A stretch of 32,301 bases of DNA, from assembly GCA_022385805.1 (NCBI GenBank), contig MU277814.1, positions 1-32,301 of the forward strand, in the 5' to 3' direction. The position numbers were made by a program, and so were the translations under genes. Position 1 is the first letter of the stretch. The number at the start of each line of letters is the position of its first letter. Origin of the DNA: Pilatotrama ljubarskyi (Eukaryota; Basidiomycota; Agaricomycetes; Polyporales; Polyporaceae). Below are positions 1 through 10,761 of the stretch, one piece after another. Under the pieces are notes generated by a model. That model was not told the DNA's origin. It searched no databases and saw nothing but the letters and a program-made list of their open reading frames with translations.

Positions 1-1070
1 GGCACCCTTCCTCCCCTCCTCCCGCCTGATGCCGCTCCGGCAGCAGGTGCACTACCTTAGGTGTGCCCATAGGACAGTACTTCTAGATAGATACGCCGGC
101 AGGGCCGTCGAGCTGCCTACTGCTAGTGGACTAGCAATGGGCGGGCCCAGTGTGTATGCTTGATGAGCGTACAACAGCCCCTCGGCGCTCCTGACCTGCT
201 TTCGCAGCGCTGTACAGTACGCGTAGTCTCACACTACCTGTCAATTCATCCGTGTTTCGGCATACGCTGTACCGCTCGCCAAAGCCAAGCGTTGATACTC
301 TACCTGTGCCCTCTAAATGGGGCCCCTGTATGGGCCTGGCGCGGTATCCCACGTGGTGGAGACCGTCGTGCGCGCCTCCCCATCGAAGCCCCTTCTCTCT
401 CTCTCTCTCTCTCTAGCCGTAGAGGGTAGGTGGTTCTCCGCCCAATTGATGCACAGACTTCCACAATTCCCCGTACTTCAAACCCTATCGACGGCTAAGA
501 TGGTGTCGTAGTGCGATGAATCACGAGCGTCACTCACATCACGTCGCCCGGGCCCCGACTCGCTGTGGCCTCTCGGCTACCAGTCGATGGGAGGATACGT
601 ACACATCCTCTGGCTCAGCGAGTCAGTATAGGCACATATCGGTCTTTCCGCCGAATTTGCGTGGGCCCTCGACATTGCTGGGCTCGTCCTTGGCCTCTGT
701 GGAGGCATGTGTATAAGGCTGCCCTGAGCGTGCCTGATCCGTGCTAAGCGACATATAAGCGACGGACCCGGAGACGCAAGCATCCCCGCCGCGTCGGTGG
801 CGGAGTTTGTGGCGTTCCACATAGGCTTTCCTCCGCCCACCACCACCCTCTAGACATTTTAGCTCGCCGACATTGATTCTGGGTCTGATTCATCTCGTCG
901 CCGCGCGGTCATATGCCGCAAGAGGGGCGTGAGAGCGATAGAACGCTTCTCTCATCAGCTTGCCTCAGGCAACCGCCGGTCGCAGATCTATAAGACGGCC
1001 AGTCAATCTCCAGGCCTTGTCTTCTATCTTCGCCGTCGTCCTCACAGCTTACTCAACCTGCGAGCTTACG
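1..1070. other. Intergenic region upstream of the G-alpha gene
   Basis: No convincing gene is visible. The open frames here are short, overlap on both strands and show no splice-joined domain. The only clear structures are a CT microsatellite at 394-414 and a CACGTG hexamer at 350-355. A weak TATA-like TATAAG at 989-994 lies about 80 bases before the next start codon and may be that gene's core promoter. Confidence 0.6.
394..414. repeat. (TC)n microsatellite
   Basis: Twenty-one bases of perfect alternating T and C, about 660 bases upstream of the next start codon. It could be a simple repeat or a distal pyrimidine tract. Nothing else supports a regulatory role. Confidence 0.9.
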
Positions 1071-3154
1071 ATGGGAGTCGGACGCGCCGTCGACGAGGAC
1101 CCCCTGTCCCGCCTCCTCGCGCCCCCGCCGAACGAGACGCCTGAGGAGAGGGAGACACGGCTCAGGCTCGAGGCAGAGGCTCGCCTGAGAAGCGAGAGGA
1201 TTGATGACCAGCTCAGGGCGGAGAAAGCAGCGCTCAAGAAGAACAAACCGGTCAAAGTTTTGTTGCTTGGGCAGAGCGAGAGCGGTGCGTCCGTCTTACC
1301 ATACTTCGCGGTGCCCCATATTCAATCCACCTGCGCCGACCCAGGGAAGTCGACGACATTGAAAAGTGAGCAGTCTCCTCACGTTCTATACCCTATAACC
1401 CCAGCTCCGTCGCCCTGGTTCGCTGTTACTCGGCAGTCCATCATCCACGCGCTTCCTCCTCCCATGATCCCTCGGCTACCTGGGCGACCGGCAGACCGAG
1501 TCCGGTCTCACAACTCACTGCATCGGAAAACTGATCTGTCTTTGCAGACTTCCAACTGGCATACTGTCAGGACCAATGGGAGGCCGAGCGTGCATCCTGG
1601 CGTATGGTCATCCAGCTCAACCTGGTGCGCGGTATCAACACCATCCTTGACGTGCTCGCCGAGGAGATGTCTGGCGGGAGCAGCCCCGCCATCGTCGATT
1701 CAGACGTGAGCGACGACGAGAGACAGTACGCCCCACGCTCAGGAGGCGGCGGGGGCGGGGGCGCACTTCAATTCACATCGAAGCACCGCCTGCTGAAGCT
1801 GCGGTTGGCCCCTTTACGTACGGTGCAGCACGATCTGGAGATGCGCATCGGCATCCATGCCGGCGGCGACATCCACGATGTGATCTCGTCTCCGCCGAGC
1901 TCGCCCGTGCTCGGCGGTCGTGAGCGCAGGCAGCAGGAGTTCTTCGTCCGGTCCGCGACGAGTTGGAAACAGCTGCATGCACGCATGCCGAGCGACACGA
2001 CGGGTACCAAGTACCAGGACGCGCAGATGCGCGAAACGGCGGACATCATCGCGGGGTGCGCGGAAGACATGAAGGCGATCTGGGAGGACCCGACCGTGCG
2101 CGACATGCTGCAGCGGAAGGGCATCCGCATGGAGGCGACCCCAGGCTTGTGCGTCCCACACGACTGAGGCCGGGAAATTGATTGATACTGATCGCGCGGC
2201 ACGCGCAGTTTCCTCAACGACATTGATAGGATCGCCGTGCGGGACTATGAGCCTACGGACGATGACGTCGTGCGGGCGCGATTGCGCACGTTGGGCGTGC
2301 AAGAACACCGTATCAAGTTCAACAAAGGTGCGTACGGGGCGCATTGAAGCTGACTACATGCGTGCTGATGTGCTGATGAGCACGCTAGGCCCCGCTGCTG
2401 GTTCCGAATGGTGCATATACGACGTCGGGGGTTCGCGCACCCAGGTGTGTTCCTTATTGTAGCATGTCGGTGTATGCTGACTGTTCCACAAGCGCATCGC
2501 ATGGTACCCGTACTTTGACGATTGCGACGCGATCATCTTCCTCGCACCCATCAATTGCTTCGATGAACGTCTCGCGGAGGACCGACGAATCAATCGCCTC
2601 GAGGACAGCTATATGCTGTGGAAGGCCGTCGTTTCCTCTAAGCTGCTCGCCAAGACGTCGATCATATTGTTCCTTAATAAGCGCGACTTGCTCGAGCAGA
2701 AGCTCAAGAGCGGTGTGCGGATCCGTGACCATGTGCATAGCTACGGTGACCGGCCCAACGACGTCGAGCACGCTGTCAAATGTAGGCCCTGTCTACGCTG
2801 ATCGTCTCGAAGTTATCCTAAATCTTTGCGATGTTTTAGACTTTCAACAGCACTTCCGGGATATCCTGCGCAAGAATACCCCTCAACCCCGACCTTTCCG
2901 CGCGCACATCACGTCGGTCGTCGTACGTCTCAAAGGTCCTTGCCCTGATATCCTACGGTGCTGATGTGACTACTCAGGATACGAAAGCAACTGCTGTGAC
3001 GCTTTCTGTCGGTATGTGCATTCTTCCTCCTTCCTACCACCCGTTCAGCCATGTGCGATTCGTTGTCGCTTGCGGCATTCGTTGACACATGGCGCTGTCT
3101 ACAGTTGAAGAAGGCATCCTCCGGGACCACCTACAGCGAGCAGACCTACTCTGA
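1071..3154 (+). CDS. Divergent heterotrimeric G-protein alpha subunit
   Basis: GTP-binding signalling subunit, expected at the plasma membrane. Nine exons: 1071-1284, 1345-1365, 1548-2148, 2209-2327, 2389-2444, 2493-2781, 2840-2922, 2978-3011, 3105-3154, giving 488 residues with phase kept throughout. An N-terminal charged helix is followed by the P-loop GQSESGKS (67-74, split by intron 1), switch I RLRT (Arg303 and Thr306 kept), switch II DVGGSRTQ (330-337), the G4 motif NKRD (399-402) and TSVVDT in place of TCATDT. Canonical G-alphas are about 350 residues; the extra length is mainly a Gly/Ser/Asp-rich insert in the helical domain (exon 3). Two oddities: the catalytic Gln of DVGGQ is Ser334, and the N-terminus MGVG lacks the usual palmitoylated Cys3. 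The tail ends RADLL without the Cys of Gi-type subunits. It resembles the expanded, divergent G-alpha group of Agaricomycetes; its receptor is unknown. Confidence 0.92.
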
Positions 3155-4179
3155 TTCACCACCGTTCCGTGTCTGCTCGTCTTTCTTGAAACTTCACTTC
3201 GACCCATTACAAAAAGCAGCCCTTACTGTCGTCTACACCGTGATTGGCCCCCATCGCCGGTCCAGCATCTTTCCGTATCCTCCAGCATCTCGGCTATCCA
3301 CCGCTTCCGATATCTTGACCATCCGGCTGTCCGCCCGATTGACATAATTGCTCCCCTCCCGCAGTTCGCGACAGCATCTTCGTGAAGAACCTCCGCAGCT
3401 CCGACTTGACCTGATCGGACCCAATCCCGCGTCCCGCGACCGGACTCTGTGTAACATACAATTCTGCGGTAAGCACCTACCCCACGGAACGCCGTGTTCT
3501 CCGCGGAGCCCATCCGACCAAAGTCTCATCGCGCACCCCGCAGATTTATTCCTATCTACCCGCTGCTGTTGTGTGTAGATATAGTATCCCCCTTGTGCGT
3601 ATATCCCCCGACTGCTTACACGCTGGCAACGCTTCGCGCTGCTACTAGCGTCTGTTTCATTCCCCATCTTCCGCTCCGTGTTTGTCTGTTGTATTCTTGC
3701 TTCTTGATGCCTTCGTTCACGAACCCCGTAATGCTAGATGTTGTAGTAATAGGAAGCGGATGTTTTCTCTGCTCAGTCCGAGGATATCGATCCATGGCCA
3801 ATGACTTGACACTGCCGTCACCGCCGGACATCGTCGCGCGTTTCGACAGCGGACCGCGTCATCACCATCTCCCAAACCCCGCCTCCTGTAACTTCTCGGC
3901 GTTGCGGAACCGATCAGCTTCTACAAGACTCAAGGCGATGTCTTCGTCGTTTCGACAGGCTGCAGAGAACAATAGAGATGGCCAGAGAGCGGTGAGAACG
4001 TACAGATACATATTCGTACAAGCGCAAGACCCTGTCCACGGAAGCACGAAGAGGACAACATAAGGTATACTACACGACTTTCCCCTGCTATACGACAGCG
4101 GAGATTAACGCAGCTAGAAGCAAGACCAGAGAACGGAGAAAACGAAGGTACATCACGCTATGAGACACGCCGAGGCTTC
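3155..4179. other. Intergenic / 3' UTRs of convergent genes
   Basis: About one kilobase between the stop codons of the G-alpha gene (+) and the bHLH gene (-). The longest frame (3494-4063, +) begins with a GTG rather than ATG, has no recognisable domain and no supporting splice structure, so I treat it as noise. Both 3' UTRs must lie here. Confidence 0.6.
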
Positions 4180-6036
4180 CTATTCCACCCGTGGCCGCTT
4201 CGCTCTGTCGTCGCCCGAGGCAGCCGTTGGCTGTCCTTCCCCTGCTTCATCAGCAGTATCGCCCTCCTCGCGATCTCGCTTGCCATTCTCCTTCGCGCCC
4301 GCGCCGGGAGCGTGTTGTGTCGTCGCTGGCGTGGACGTGCTGGCCGCTCCCGAGGGAGCAGGTGCACTTGTCGCCGCCGCCGCGTTCGTACCGCTTGCCG
4401 AGCCTGAAGAGGCGTGGCCGCGGAGGAGCTCAAGCTCTGCCTCGGCGCGCTGGCGCGCGACGCGCTCCTCCTCCCACATGCGGCGCATCTCCTCAAGCTG
4501 CGCCTGGAGGTCGCCCATCGCCTGGTCCATGAGAAGCTTCTCGAGCGTCCACTTCTCGATGTTGCGCGCCTCGTTCTCCTTGAGGTGGTGGATGTACTGC
4601 ACGGCGCGGCTGAGGATCGCGCCCTTGGCCTTCTCGCCTGAGCCGTTCGGCACGATCCGCCCCAGCTCGTTGATGCCCTCGTTGATGTTCCCGCGCCGTC
4701 GGCGCTCAACCTCTTTCTGCAGCAGGGGGTAAGCACGAGCTCGGTGACGTCTGAGACAGTCGGGGCAGGTACGCACATGGTTGTCCTTGCGGATGCGCGC
4801 CCACTCGTCGTTGGTCATCGTGGCGTTCCGGCCGCCGCGTCTCCCAGTCGGCTTCCCGGTAGATGTGGGCCTCTCACCCTCCGGAGAAGCGCCCTCGGCA
4901 GGCGAGGGGCTACTTTGGGGTGCACCGCCGTCGTGCGACGCAGATGGAGGCCGACCCTCGGCTGAAGGGGACGCCTGCGGAGCGTTCGCTTGCAAGGCGG
5001 ATGCGACAGCAGAGAGCTGGCCGAGATTCGGAGGCCCGCGGGGATGGGAGGATGGGCCGGGTTCGTTTGCCATGCCGTTGGTCTGCATGGGCTGCTGATG
5101 AGGGTGAATACCATGCGGAGGGAATTGGCCGGGGTGTGCCTGAGGGAGGTGTTGCTGCAAGAATGCGGTCTGCGAGAGGTTGGACAGTGCTTCGGCAGCG
5201 GCTGAGTCTTTGAGATCGCCCTATGGGATTGCAATACAAGTTGTGAGCATGATGCCGTCATGATGTATCGAACATAGCATAGACAAAAGCCATCGAGATA
5301 GTGCTACGGTCAAAGGCAATGCAATATTGCGACCAAGACGTGGCCAAGCACAGAACGAGTTGCATTCTCAGGGGTGGGCGGACGTAATCTTCAGAGCTAC
5401 TACACAGGCTACGCGCCTGGAGTAATACCCCAGGATGTTTCGAGAGCAACAAATGGTGAATAAACTAGCGGGTGCAGGTCTATACACGCAATATCCGTCG
5501 GTTGATACCTCTCGAGTCGTAGGGCCAGACGCCGACGCCAAGTATAGCACCGAAGCACGCACGCGGACTCGCCCAAACCACGAGTACCATCGCCACCTCC
5601 TCCGCAATCAGATGTGCATGGGTGAGGCAGCAATGGTTGGAGAAGAGCCTCGCGCGCCTGCTTCTCCGGCTCATTGACACTCGACGAATGGGTTCGAGCA
5701 CGCGCACGTCGCGGTCACCACCCCGAACGTGACCGATGTCTGCGATCACGTGGAGCGCGCGCGCGACGCACCCGGGCGCGGCGTGCGGTATCGATAGAGC
5801 ACCAACGTCGGGGCGCGATGGGAGCATAGCGCGGGACTCACCCTGTTGAACATCTCTGCGGTTTGCTTGAGCAGGGCCATAACTTGCTCATTAGCCATAC
5901 CCGGGATGAGGTTTGCAGGGATGCTTGGCTGGGCTGCGCCCTGTGCCATCTGGGCACCGGCGGATGGTTGCTGAGCATTGGATGGTGCGGACGGAGGGTG
6001 CGCGAGCGCGGGGTCGTGGGCGGGCTGTGCTGCCAT
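4180..6036 (-). CDS. CBF1: Cbf1-type bHLH transcription factor
   Basis: DNA-binding regulator; the yeast relative acts on sulfur-amino-acid and respiratory genes and at centromeres. Exons (minus): 6036-5842, 5220-4777, 4716-4180, giving 391 residues. Residues 1-200 are Pro/Gln/Ala/Ser-rich and probably disordered. The basic region DNH-KEVERRRR (His213, Glu217, Arg221) has the class B H-E-R pattern that reads CACGTG. It is followed by helix-loop-helix INEGINELGRIVP and a second helix, then IEKWTLEKLLMDQ, a segment I associate with fungal Cbf1, and a heptad-like Glu/Arg helix that could extend dimerisation. The tail is Ala/Pro/Glu-rich. Intron 2 (4717-4776, 60 nt) is in frame and stop-free and splits the basic region after His213; I remove it because the joined sequence matches the family. 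Intron 1 is unusually long (621 nt) and might hide an alternative exon. CACGTG sites occur in the promoter and in intron 1. Confidence 0.85.
5745..5752. promoter_or_regulatory. Cbf1-type site in intron 1 of the bHLH gene
   Basis: The sequence ATCACGTG matches the RTCACRTG consensus of Cbf1. It lies about 90 bases inside the long first intron of the Cbf1-like gene itself. Autoregulation is inference. Confidence 0.4.
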
Positions 6037-6267
6037 GTTCCGGCAAGACTGGTATCAGGGTGTAGGGTGTGGTCAAGGAATACGTGGGGGGGAATTTCAG
6101 CACCAGGATGAGTTCACTGTCACAGCTTATATTTGTTCTCGTCGCTGTGTGCGACAGCAAGAGACGGTACTTGCTCGCCGTGCAGCGCGACGAGGGCGAG
6201 GGGACAATTGCGGGGGCGAAGCGATCACGGGGGAGGGGATGCAGGTCACGTCCTGGTCACGAGGACG

Positions 6268-6286
6268 TATATATAGTCTGCACGTG
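6268..6286 (-). promoter_or_regulatory. TATA box and adjacent CACGTG G-box of the bHLH gene
   Basis: TATATATA (6268-6275) lies about 230 bases before the start codon of the Cbf1-like gene. A perfect CACGTG (6281-6286) sits five bases upstream of it on the minus strand. CACGTG is the expected binding site of the encoded factor, which suggests self-control. Confidence 0.5.
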
Positions 6287-6937
6287 AGAATTAACGACAA
6301 ACACCCCCAAACACGCGCCCAAACAGGGCCACCTCGGGTGCACGGGCCATGTTCCGTATACTTGCTCCTCGCAGCCTGCTCCCGCTCGCTCGCCGTCTGC
6401 GACGTCTCCCAGGGTGCCCTTGACTCTACAGTAACAGTACCCTTGCCGGGCGTGTAACTCAGTATGTGATGCGATGAACTGGCTACTATATGCCCCACTG
6501 GCGAGACATGTCGTGCGGCGGACGTCTTGGCGAAGCGCAGTTCGACGGCTCCAACTTCCGCAGTGCTGCGAGATTCCCTACAGGCTGGAGCTGCCAGTAC
6601 GGAGACGAGAGAAGGGACGAGCAGTCGGATGGTAAGCGACGTTCTGAGCCTAAGGACACTCACGTCGGGAAGAGGACAGAGCGCGAGGTGGCCAGGGATG
6701 GCGGGCGCCATGCAGCAAGCACCTGCGTCATCGACTCGCACCTCAAGCTTCAAGGCTGCACCTTGACCAAGCCTCGTGGTTGTTCCCTGCAGCGTCTCGG
6801 AGTTGTAAGAATAGAGCACCCTCACCCTCGAATCACCGTGCCACGCCATCTAGGCTGTTCTCCATAATCTTCTTCCCGAACGGCTACGATCGCCAGTGAC
6901 GACTGTCGGACTTGCTGCTGCGCCCTGGAAGGCTCCG

Positions 6938-6944
6938 TATATAA
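6938..6944 (+). promoter_or_regulatory. TATA box of the GH16 gene
   Basis: TATATAA lies about 205 bases upstream of the glucanase start codon, followed by pyrimidine-rich sequence typical of fungal transcription start regions. This assumes a 5' UTR of about 150 bases. Confidence 0.45.
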
Positions 6945-7148
6945 CACGACCCCAGGCACAAATATATGTCCTCCGCCATCTACCTCGACTGCCCTCTTGT
7001 CAGCCTCTCCGTCACATCTGCACGACACTTTACGATCCATTTTTGCACATCAGCCACCGATCCATTGCAATCGTCTTAGCAAGACATCCTTTGGACTGTC
7101 GATTCTCCGTGCAGATCCATCTTTGCTTTACCTTTCGCCTTCTCCAGT

Positions 7149-8718
7149 ATGCGCATCGTTCCGACGCTGAGTGCCGCGCTTGTCGCCTCGACCCCAGCCT
7201 TTGCAGCGTACAACCTCGTGAAGGAGTTCTCCGGCACGGACTTCTTCTCCGGCTGGGACTTCTATGGAAACTACGACAATTTGACGAGTGGTACGCACCA
7301 TGTTCGACTTACCACCCGTGAAGAGAGGAGCGGCTCAAAGCATTGCAGGTGATGTGAACTGGGTCGACCAGACGAATGCTACACAGTCAAAACTGGCGTA
7401 CGTGAACGACGCAGGTCACGCGATTATCAAGGTCGACAACACGACCTTCGTCCCATACAACTACAAGCGCGATTCGGTATGTTGTCTCGATGGTCTTTGC
7501 ATAGCAGTAGGAGCACCGCGACCTCGCGCCTTGGTCGCTTCTCCGTGCTCCAGGTCGACCGCGACTGCGCAAGTACATGGCTGACACGTGAAAATACTTC
7601 AGGTCCGAATTACGACGCAGGAGTACTTCCCCATTGGCTCGGTAATCGTCTTCGACGCGACTCACTTGCCATATGGCTGCTCCGTATGTGACTCATCCGA
7701 ATATCTCTACTTCACCTAATCATAATGTTTGCGTCTGTACCAGGTATGGCCGTCCTTCTGGACGAAAGGCGAGAACTGGCCCATAGGCGGCGAGATCGAC
7801 ATCATAGAGGCCGTCAACCTCATGACGTACAATCAGATGGCGCTACACACGCAGAACGGGTGCACGCAACCATCGTCGGTCACACAGACGGGCACGACGG
7901 GCAACACGAACTGCTCGACGGACGCGGGATGCACCGTCGCGGAAAACCAGCCGTATAGCTTTGGTGCGTCGTTCGCGAGTGCTGGTGGAGGGGTGTGGGC
8001 GACGCAGCTCGATAGCTCTGGCATCTAGTAAGTAGCTAAATGCTGGAAAGTGCGGGTGCTCCTGACTGACGCTTCTGTGCAGTATCTGGTTCTGGACTGT
8101 GAGTATACGCATTTCGATGACCTCTTCCCGGTCCTGAACGCTGAACTGCTCCGTAGAGAGACAGCGTACCATCCTCGTTGTCCAGTGCTTCAGATACCAT
8201 CGATACTTCCTCCTGGGGTACTCCTTCAGCAGCGTACCCGTCCTCGTCATGCAACATCGCCGAGTTCTTCACGCCTCAGCAGCTCGTGATCGACATCACG
8301 TTGTGCGGTAACTGGTACGACTCGTACCTGCTCGTCCGTCTTGCCGTGAGCGTAAGCTGAGGCGCCGTTCTCCAGGGCTGGCGTAGCTTCCGTATACCAA
8401 TCGACGTGTGGCGGGGACGGCACCGCGACGGCGTGCTACATCGACAACGTCATCAACAACGGCACGAACTACGCGAACGCGTACTTCGAGATCTCGTCCA
8501 TCAAGGTGTACTCGACGAGCTCCGCGCTAGTGGCTACAACCTCTGGCGGCTCGACGGTGTTCGTCTCGGCGACTGCGACGTCGAGCGGCGCATCGAGCTC
8601 GGGGACCGGTGCGAGCTCGTCAGACACCAGTGGAAGTCTTGGGCGGGTCGGAGAGCAGGTCTATGCGGCGCTTGTAGGGGCGACGGTGCTCGCTGCGTTC
8701 TCTTGGGTGCTGCTTTGA
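7149..8718 (+). CDS. GH16 endo-beta-1,3(4)-glucanase, probable GPI anchor
   Basis: Secreted enzyme expected to cut or remodel beta-1,3/1,4 glucans at the cell wall. Seven exons: 7149-7290, 7349-7476, 7603-7683, 7744-8027, 8083-8098, 8157-8314, 8376-8718, giving 383 residues. A signal peptide (about 1-19, ending AFA) leads into the fold. The GH16 catalytic motif EIDIIE is intact (Glu134 nucleophile, Glu139 acid/base), preceded by WPSFW and GENWPIGG. Later family segments include YIWFWT, SSWGTP, CNI and the CGNWAG block, which is split by the last intron (donor at 8315). After about residue 320 comes a Ser/Thr/Gly-rich linker and a hydrophobic end (AALVGATVLAAFSWVLL), the pattern of GPI anchoring. 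Exon 5 is only 16 nt. Substrate preference cannot be read from sequence. Confidence 0.92.
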
Positions 8719-8869
8719 TGCATTGGTGATCACTGACAGGACACAGTTTGCGAGATGGACATTTTGTTCGAGATCTATACTGCTTAGAGCTACCCTTTTG
8801 GCGATAGTGGAATTGACACTTATGAGCCGGTGGCATTGTGGTTAAGGCATCGCAAGTCCGAGTGAGCAA

Positions 8870-8955
8870 GGGCATGTGGTGTAGTTGGTTATCACGCTCG
8901 CTTAGCATCCTTGGGAGCCTGCGAGAGGGGTCCGGTTCAATCCCGGACATGTCCA
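8870..8955 (+). tRNA. tRNA-Ala(AGC) with a 12-nt intron
   Basis: The acceptor stem GGGCATG pairs with CATGTCC (one G-T), discriminator A. The D arm is GTG...CAC. The anticodon stem CTCGC/GCGAG encloses TTAGCA..T with anticodon AGC. A 12-base intron follows position 37, the standard place. The T arm TCCGG-TTCAATC-CCGGA is perfect. A run of five T (8956-8960) directly after the gene is the Pol III terminator. The mature sequence closely resembles yeast tRNA-Ala(AGC). Confidence 0.95.
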
Positions 8956-9149
8956 TTTTTGGCTTTCCGCCGTCCTCTTTTGGGCTTGATCGGCGGCTAT
9001 GATCGTGGCTGAGCGCTTACCAGTCTTTCACTCAAGATTAGTATACAGTGTGTAAATCATTCAGCCACATCTGCACGTCTGTTTGTCTGTCCGCCTTCTA
9101 GGAGCCCAATCGTCTGTATCTCGAAGGCACCAAAGTTTCAACACGCACG

Positions 9150-10607
9150 ATGTCAACTGGAACCCCGCCGACAGAGGAGCAGCTTAAAGCTGCGCTCCTC
9201 GAGCTCAGATCGGAGAACCCGGCCCTAGGCATCGCCAAAATGCACGCGTTACTGCTCTCCAAACACCCCGAATGGACAGTGAGCGAGAAGCGCACTCGGA
9301 AAATCCTCCAAACCGCGGGCTTGGTCCTGAACACGAACGGGAGCACACCCGGCCAGCTCTACCCGACCTCGAAGGTGATTGAGGGTCTGGACGTAACGAA
9401 ATGGACGCAAAAAGTCGAAGTCAAGTACTTCGGAAAGACGAAGGGCAAGGGCCTGGTTGCGAAGGAGCGCATTGCGGAGGGCGAGACGATCTGGAAGGAG
9501 GACCCGTTCGTCCTCGCGCCGGAGTGGTGAGTCCGTGCGGTGCGTCCATGCTGCCTGAATGCCTGACGACCCTCGAGGAACCTGTACGACCTGCAGATGT
9601 CTTCGCACGCGTGCGGATACTGCTCGACTCCTCTCACGACTTCTCCATTGATCGTGCAATGCTCGGCGTCGACAACAGCGGCCCCTTGCCCGGTGCGCTT
9701 CTGCAGTCGCTTGTGCCTATCGCGTTCGGGCAGGACGCACCCGCTGCTCTGCGCCTCGCGAAATCCCGCCGCGGCTCCCCTGCTCCACTTCGCGCGGAGG
9801 AACGAGTGGATGGCACTTCACGCGCTGTCCCAGCTCACCGCGCGCGTGCTGCTCGCTTACAATCAGGACGAAAAGGCGTTCGAGGAGGACTGGGAGGTCG
9901 TGCGCTCGTTAGCGCAGCTGGGAATGGAGGAGCGCGCGAAAGGCGGATGGTGAGTCTATGCGGATGCACCACCTCTGGCTGCGCTGACCGGATGCAGGCT
10001 GAACGCAGAGCCGGACAGAGCGATGTGGAAGAAGGCGCACAAGCTCTATGTGCAGGCGTTCCAGGAGCCGTCGACAGAGGTGGAGAAGAAACGGCTGGCG
10101 AAGCTGCTCAAAAAGCCTCTCCTGCAGGATATTGCAGATGCACTCTTCGATTATGAAGCATTCCTGCGCGGGCTGGGAAGGATGAGCCTTAGTCAGTACT
10201 CACCTTTGGAAGGATAGCATTTCCGTCTGACGGCTTTTCCCGGTAACCGTACAGATCTCGAGGCACACGGAGGACTATATGTGCTGCACTCTCACTTGAA
10301 CCATTCATGCGCGCCGAACGTCTCCGTACGACACCTCGACCAACGCACAGCGCTCTCTCGTATTACCGTGCTCGCGCGACGGGACATTGCCCCAGGAGAG
10401 GAGCTCTTCATCACCTACGTGAACCCCGAACTCCCGCTCGAGCAGCGTCGGCGACAGCTGATGGAATGGGGCTTCGGCAAGTGCATGTGCGAGCGCTGCG
10501 TGCAGGAGGAGCGCGAACGGAAGGCATCTGGCGGAGGGGAGGGGCCGGGTAAGGAGGAGACGGCAGACTTGGAGGCGGAGCTGAAAGCAGGGCTGGGCGT
10601 AATGTAG
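9150..10607 (+). CDS. SET5: Set5-like SET-domain protein methyltransferase
   Basis: Predicted lysine methyltransferase of the SMYD/Set5 group; yeast Set5 methylates histone H4 tails. Exons 9150-9526, 9578-9949, 9998-10191, 10255-10607, giving 431 residues. An N-terminal helical segment (about 1-60, ending SEKRTRKILQTAGL) is followed by the first SET strand (KVEVKYFGKTKGKGLVA) and an inserted Cys-rich finger (CGYC...CS...CPVRFCSRLC...HPLLC). The core SET half carries NHSC (330-333), APNVSV and GEELFITY, which bind S-adenosylmethionine and the substrate lysine. The post-SET segment is KCMCERC. The C-terminus is Glu/Lys-rich. Intron 3 uses the weak donor GTCAGT at 10192, chosen because the join gives NLEAHGGLYVLHSHLNHSC, as expected for the family. 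The gene converges on the ALKBH6-like gene, 154 bases between stops. Histone specificity is inferred from family only. Confidence 0.82.
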
Positions 10608-10761
10608 GTGTGCACAACATGAGAAGCAAACAAAGCGCGTGTCCAGACAAGCTGCGCCCGCGCTGCATCCGTTTCAGATGGTGCATGGTTCGTGCCGACA
10701 CAGCATGGTGCGAAGAGCCCTAACGTACAAAGCGCGAATCGGCTGCCATTCCTACCACCTC

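Larger units (their letters stand above)
6037..7148. other. Divergent promoter between bHLH gene and GH16 gene
   Basis: This 1.1 kb separates two divergently transcribed genes. It holds a TATA element plus G-box oriented toward the bHLH gene, and a separate TATATAA oriented toward the glucanase. A minus-strand frame of 240 codons (6849-6127) crosses it but runs through the bHLH core promoter; see findings. Confidence 0.6.

Noticed and set aside
3494..4063. Plus-strand frame of 189 codons after the G-alpha gene
   Set aside because: It begins with GTG, has biased but domain-free content and lies where two 3' UTRs meet.
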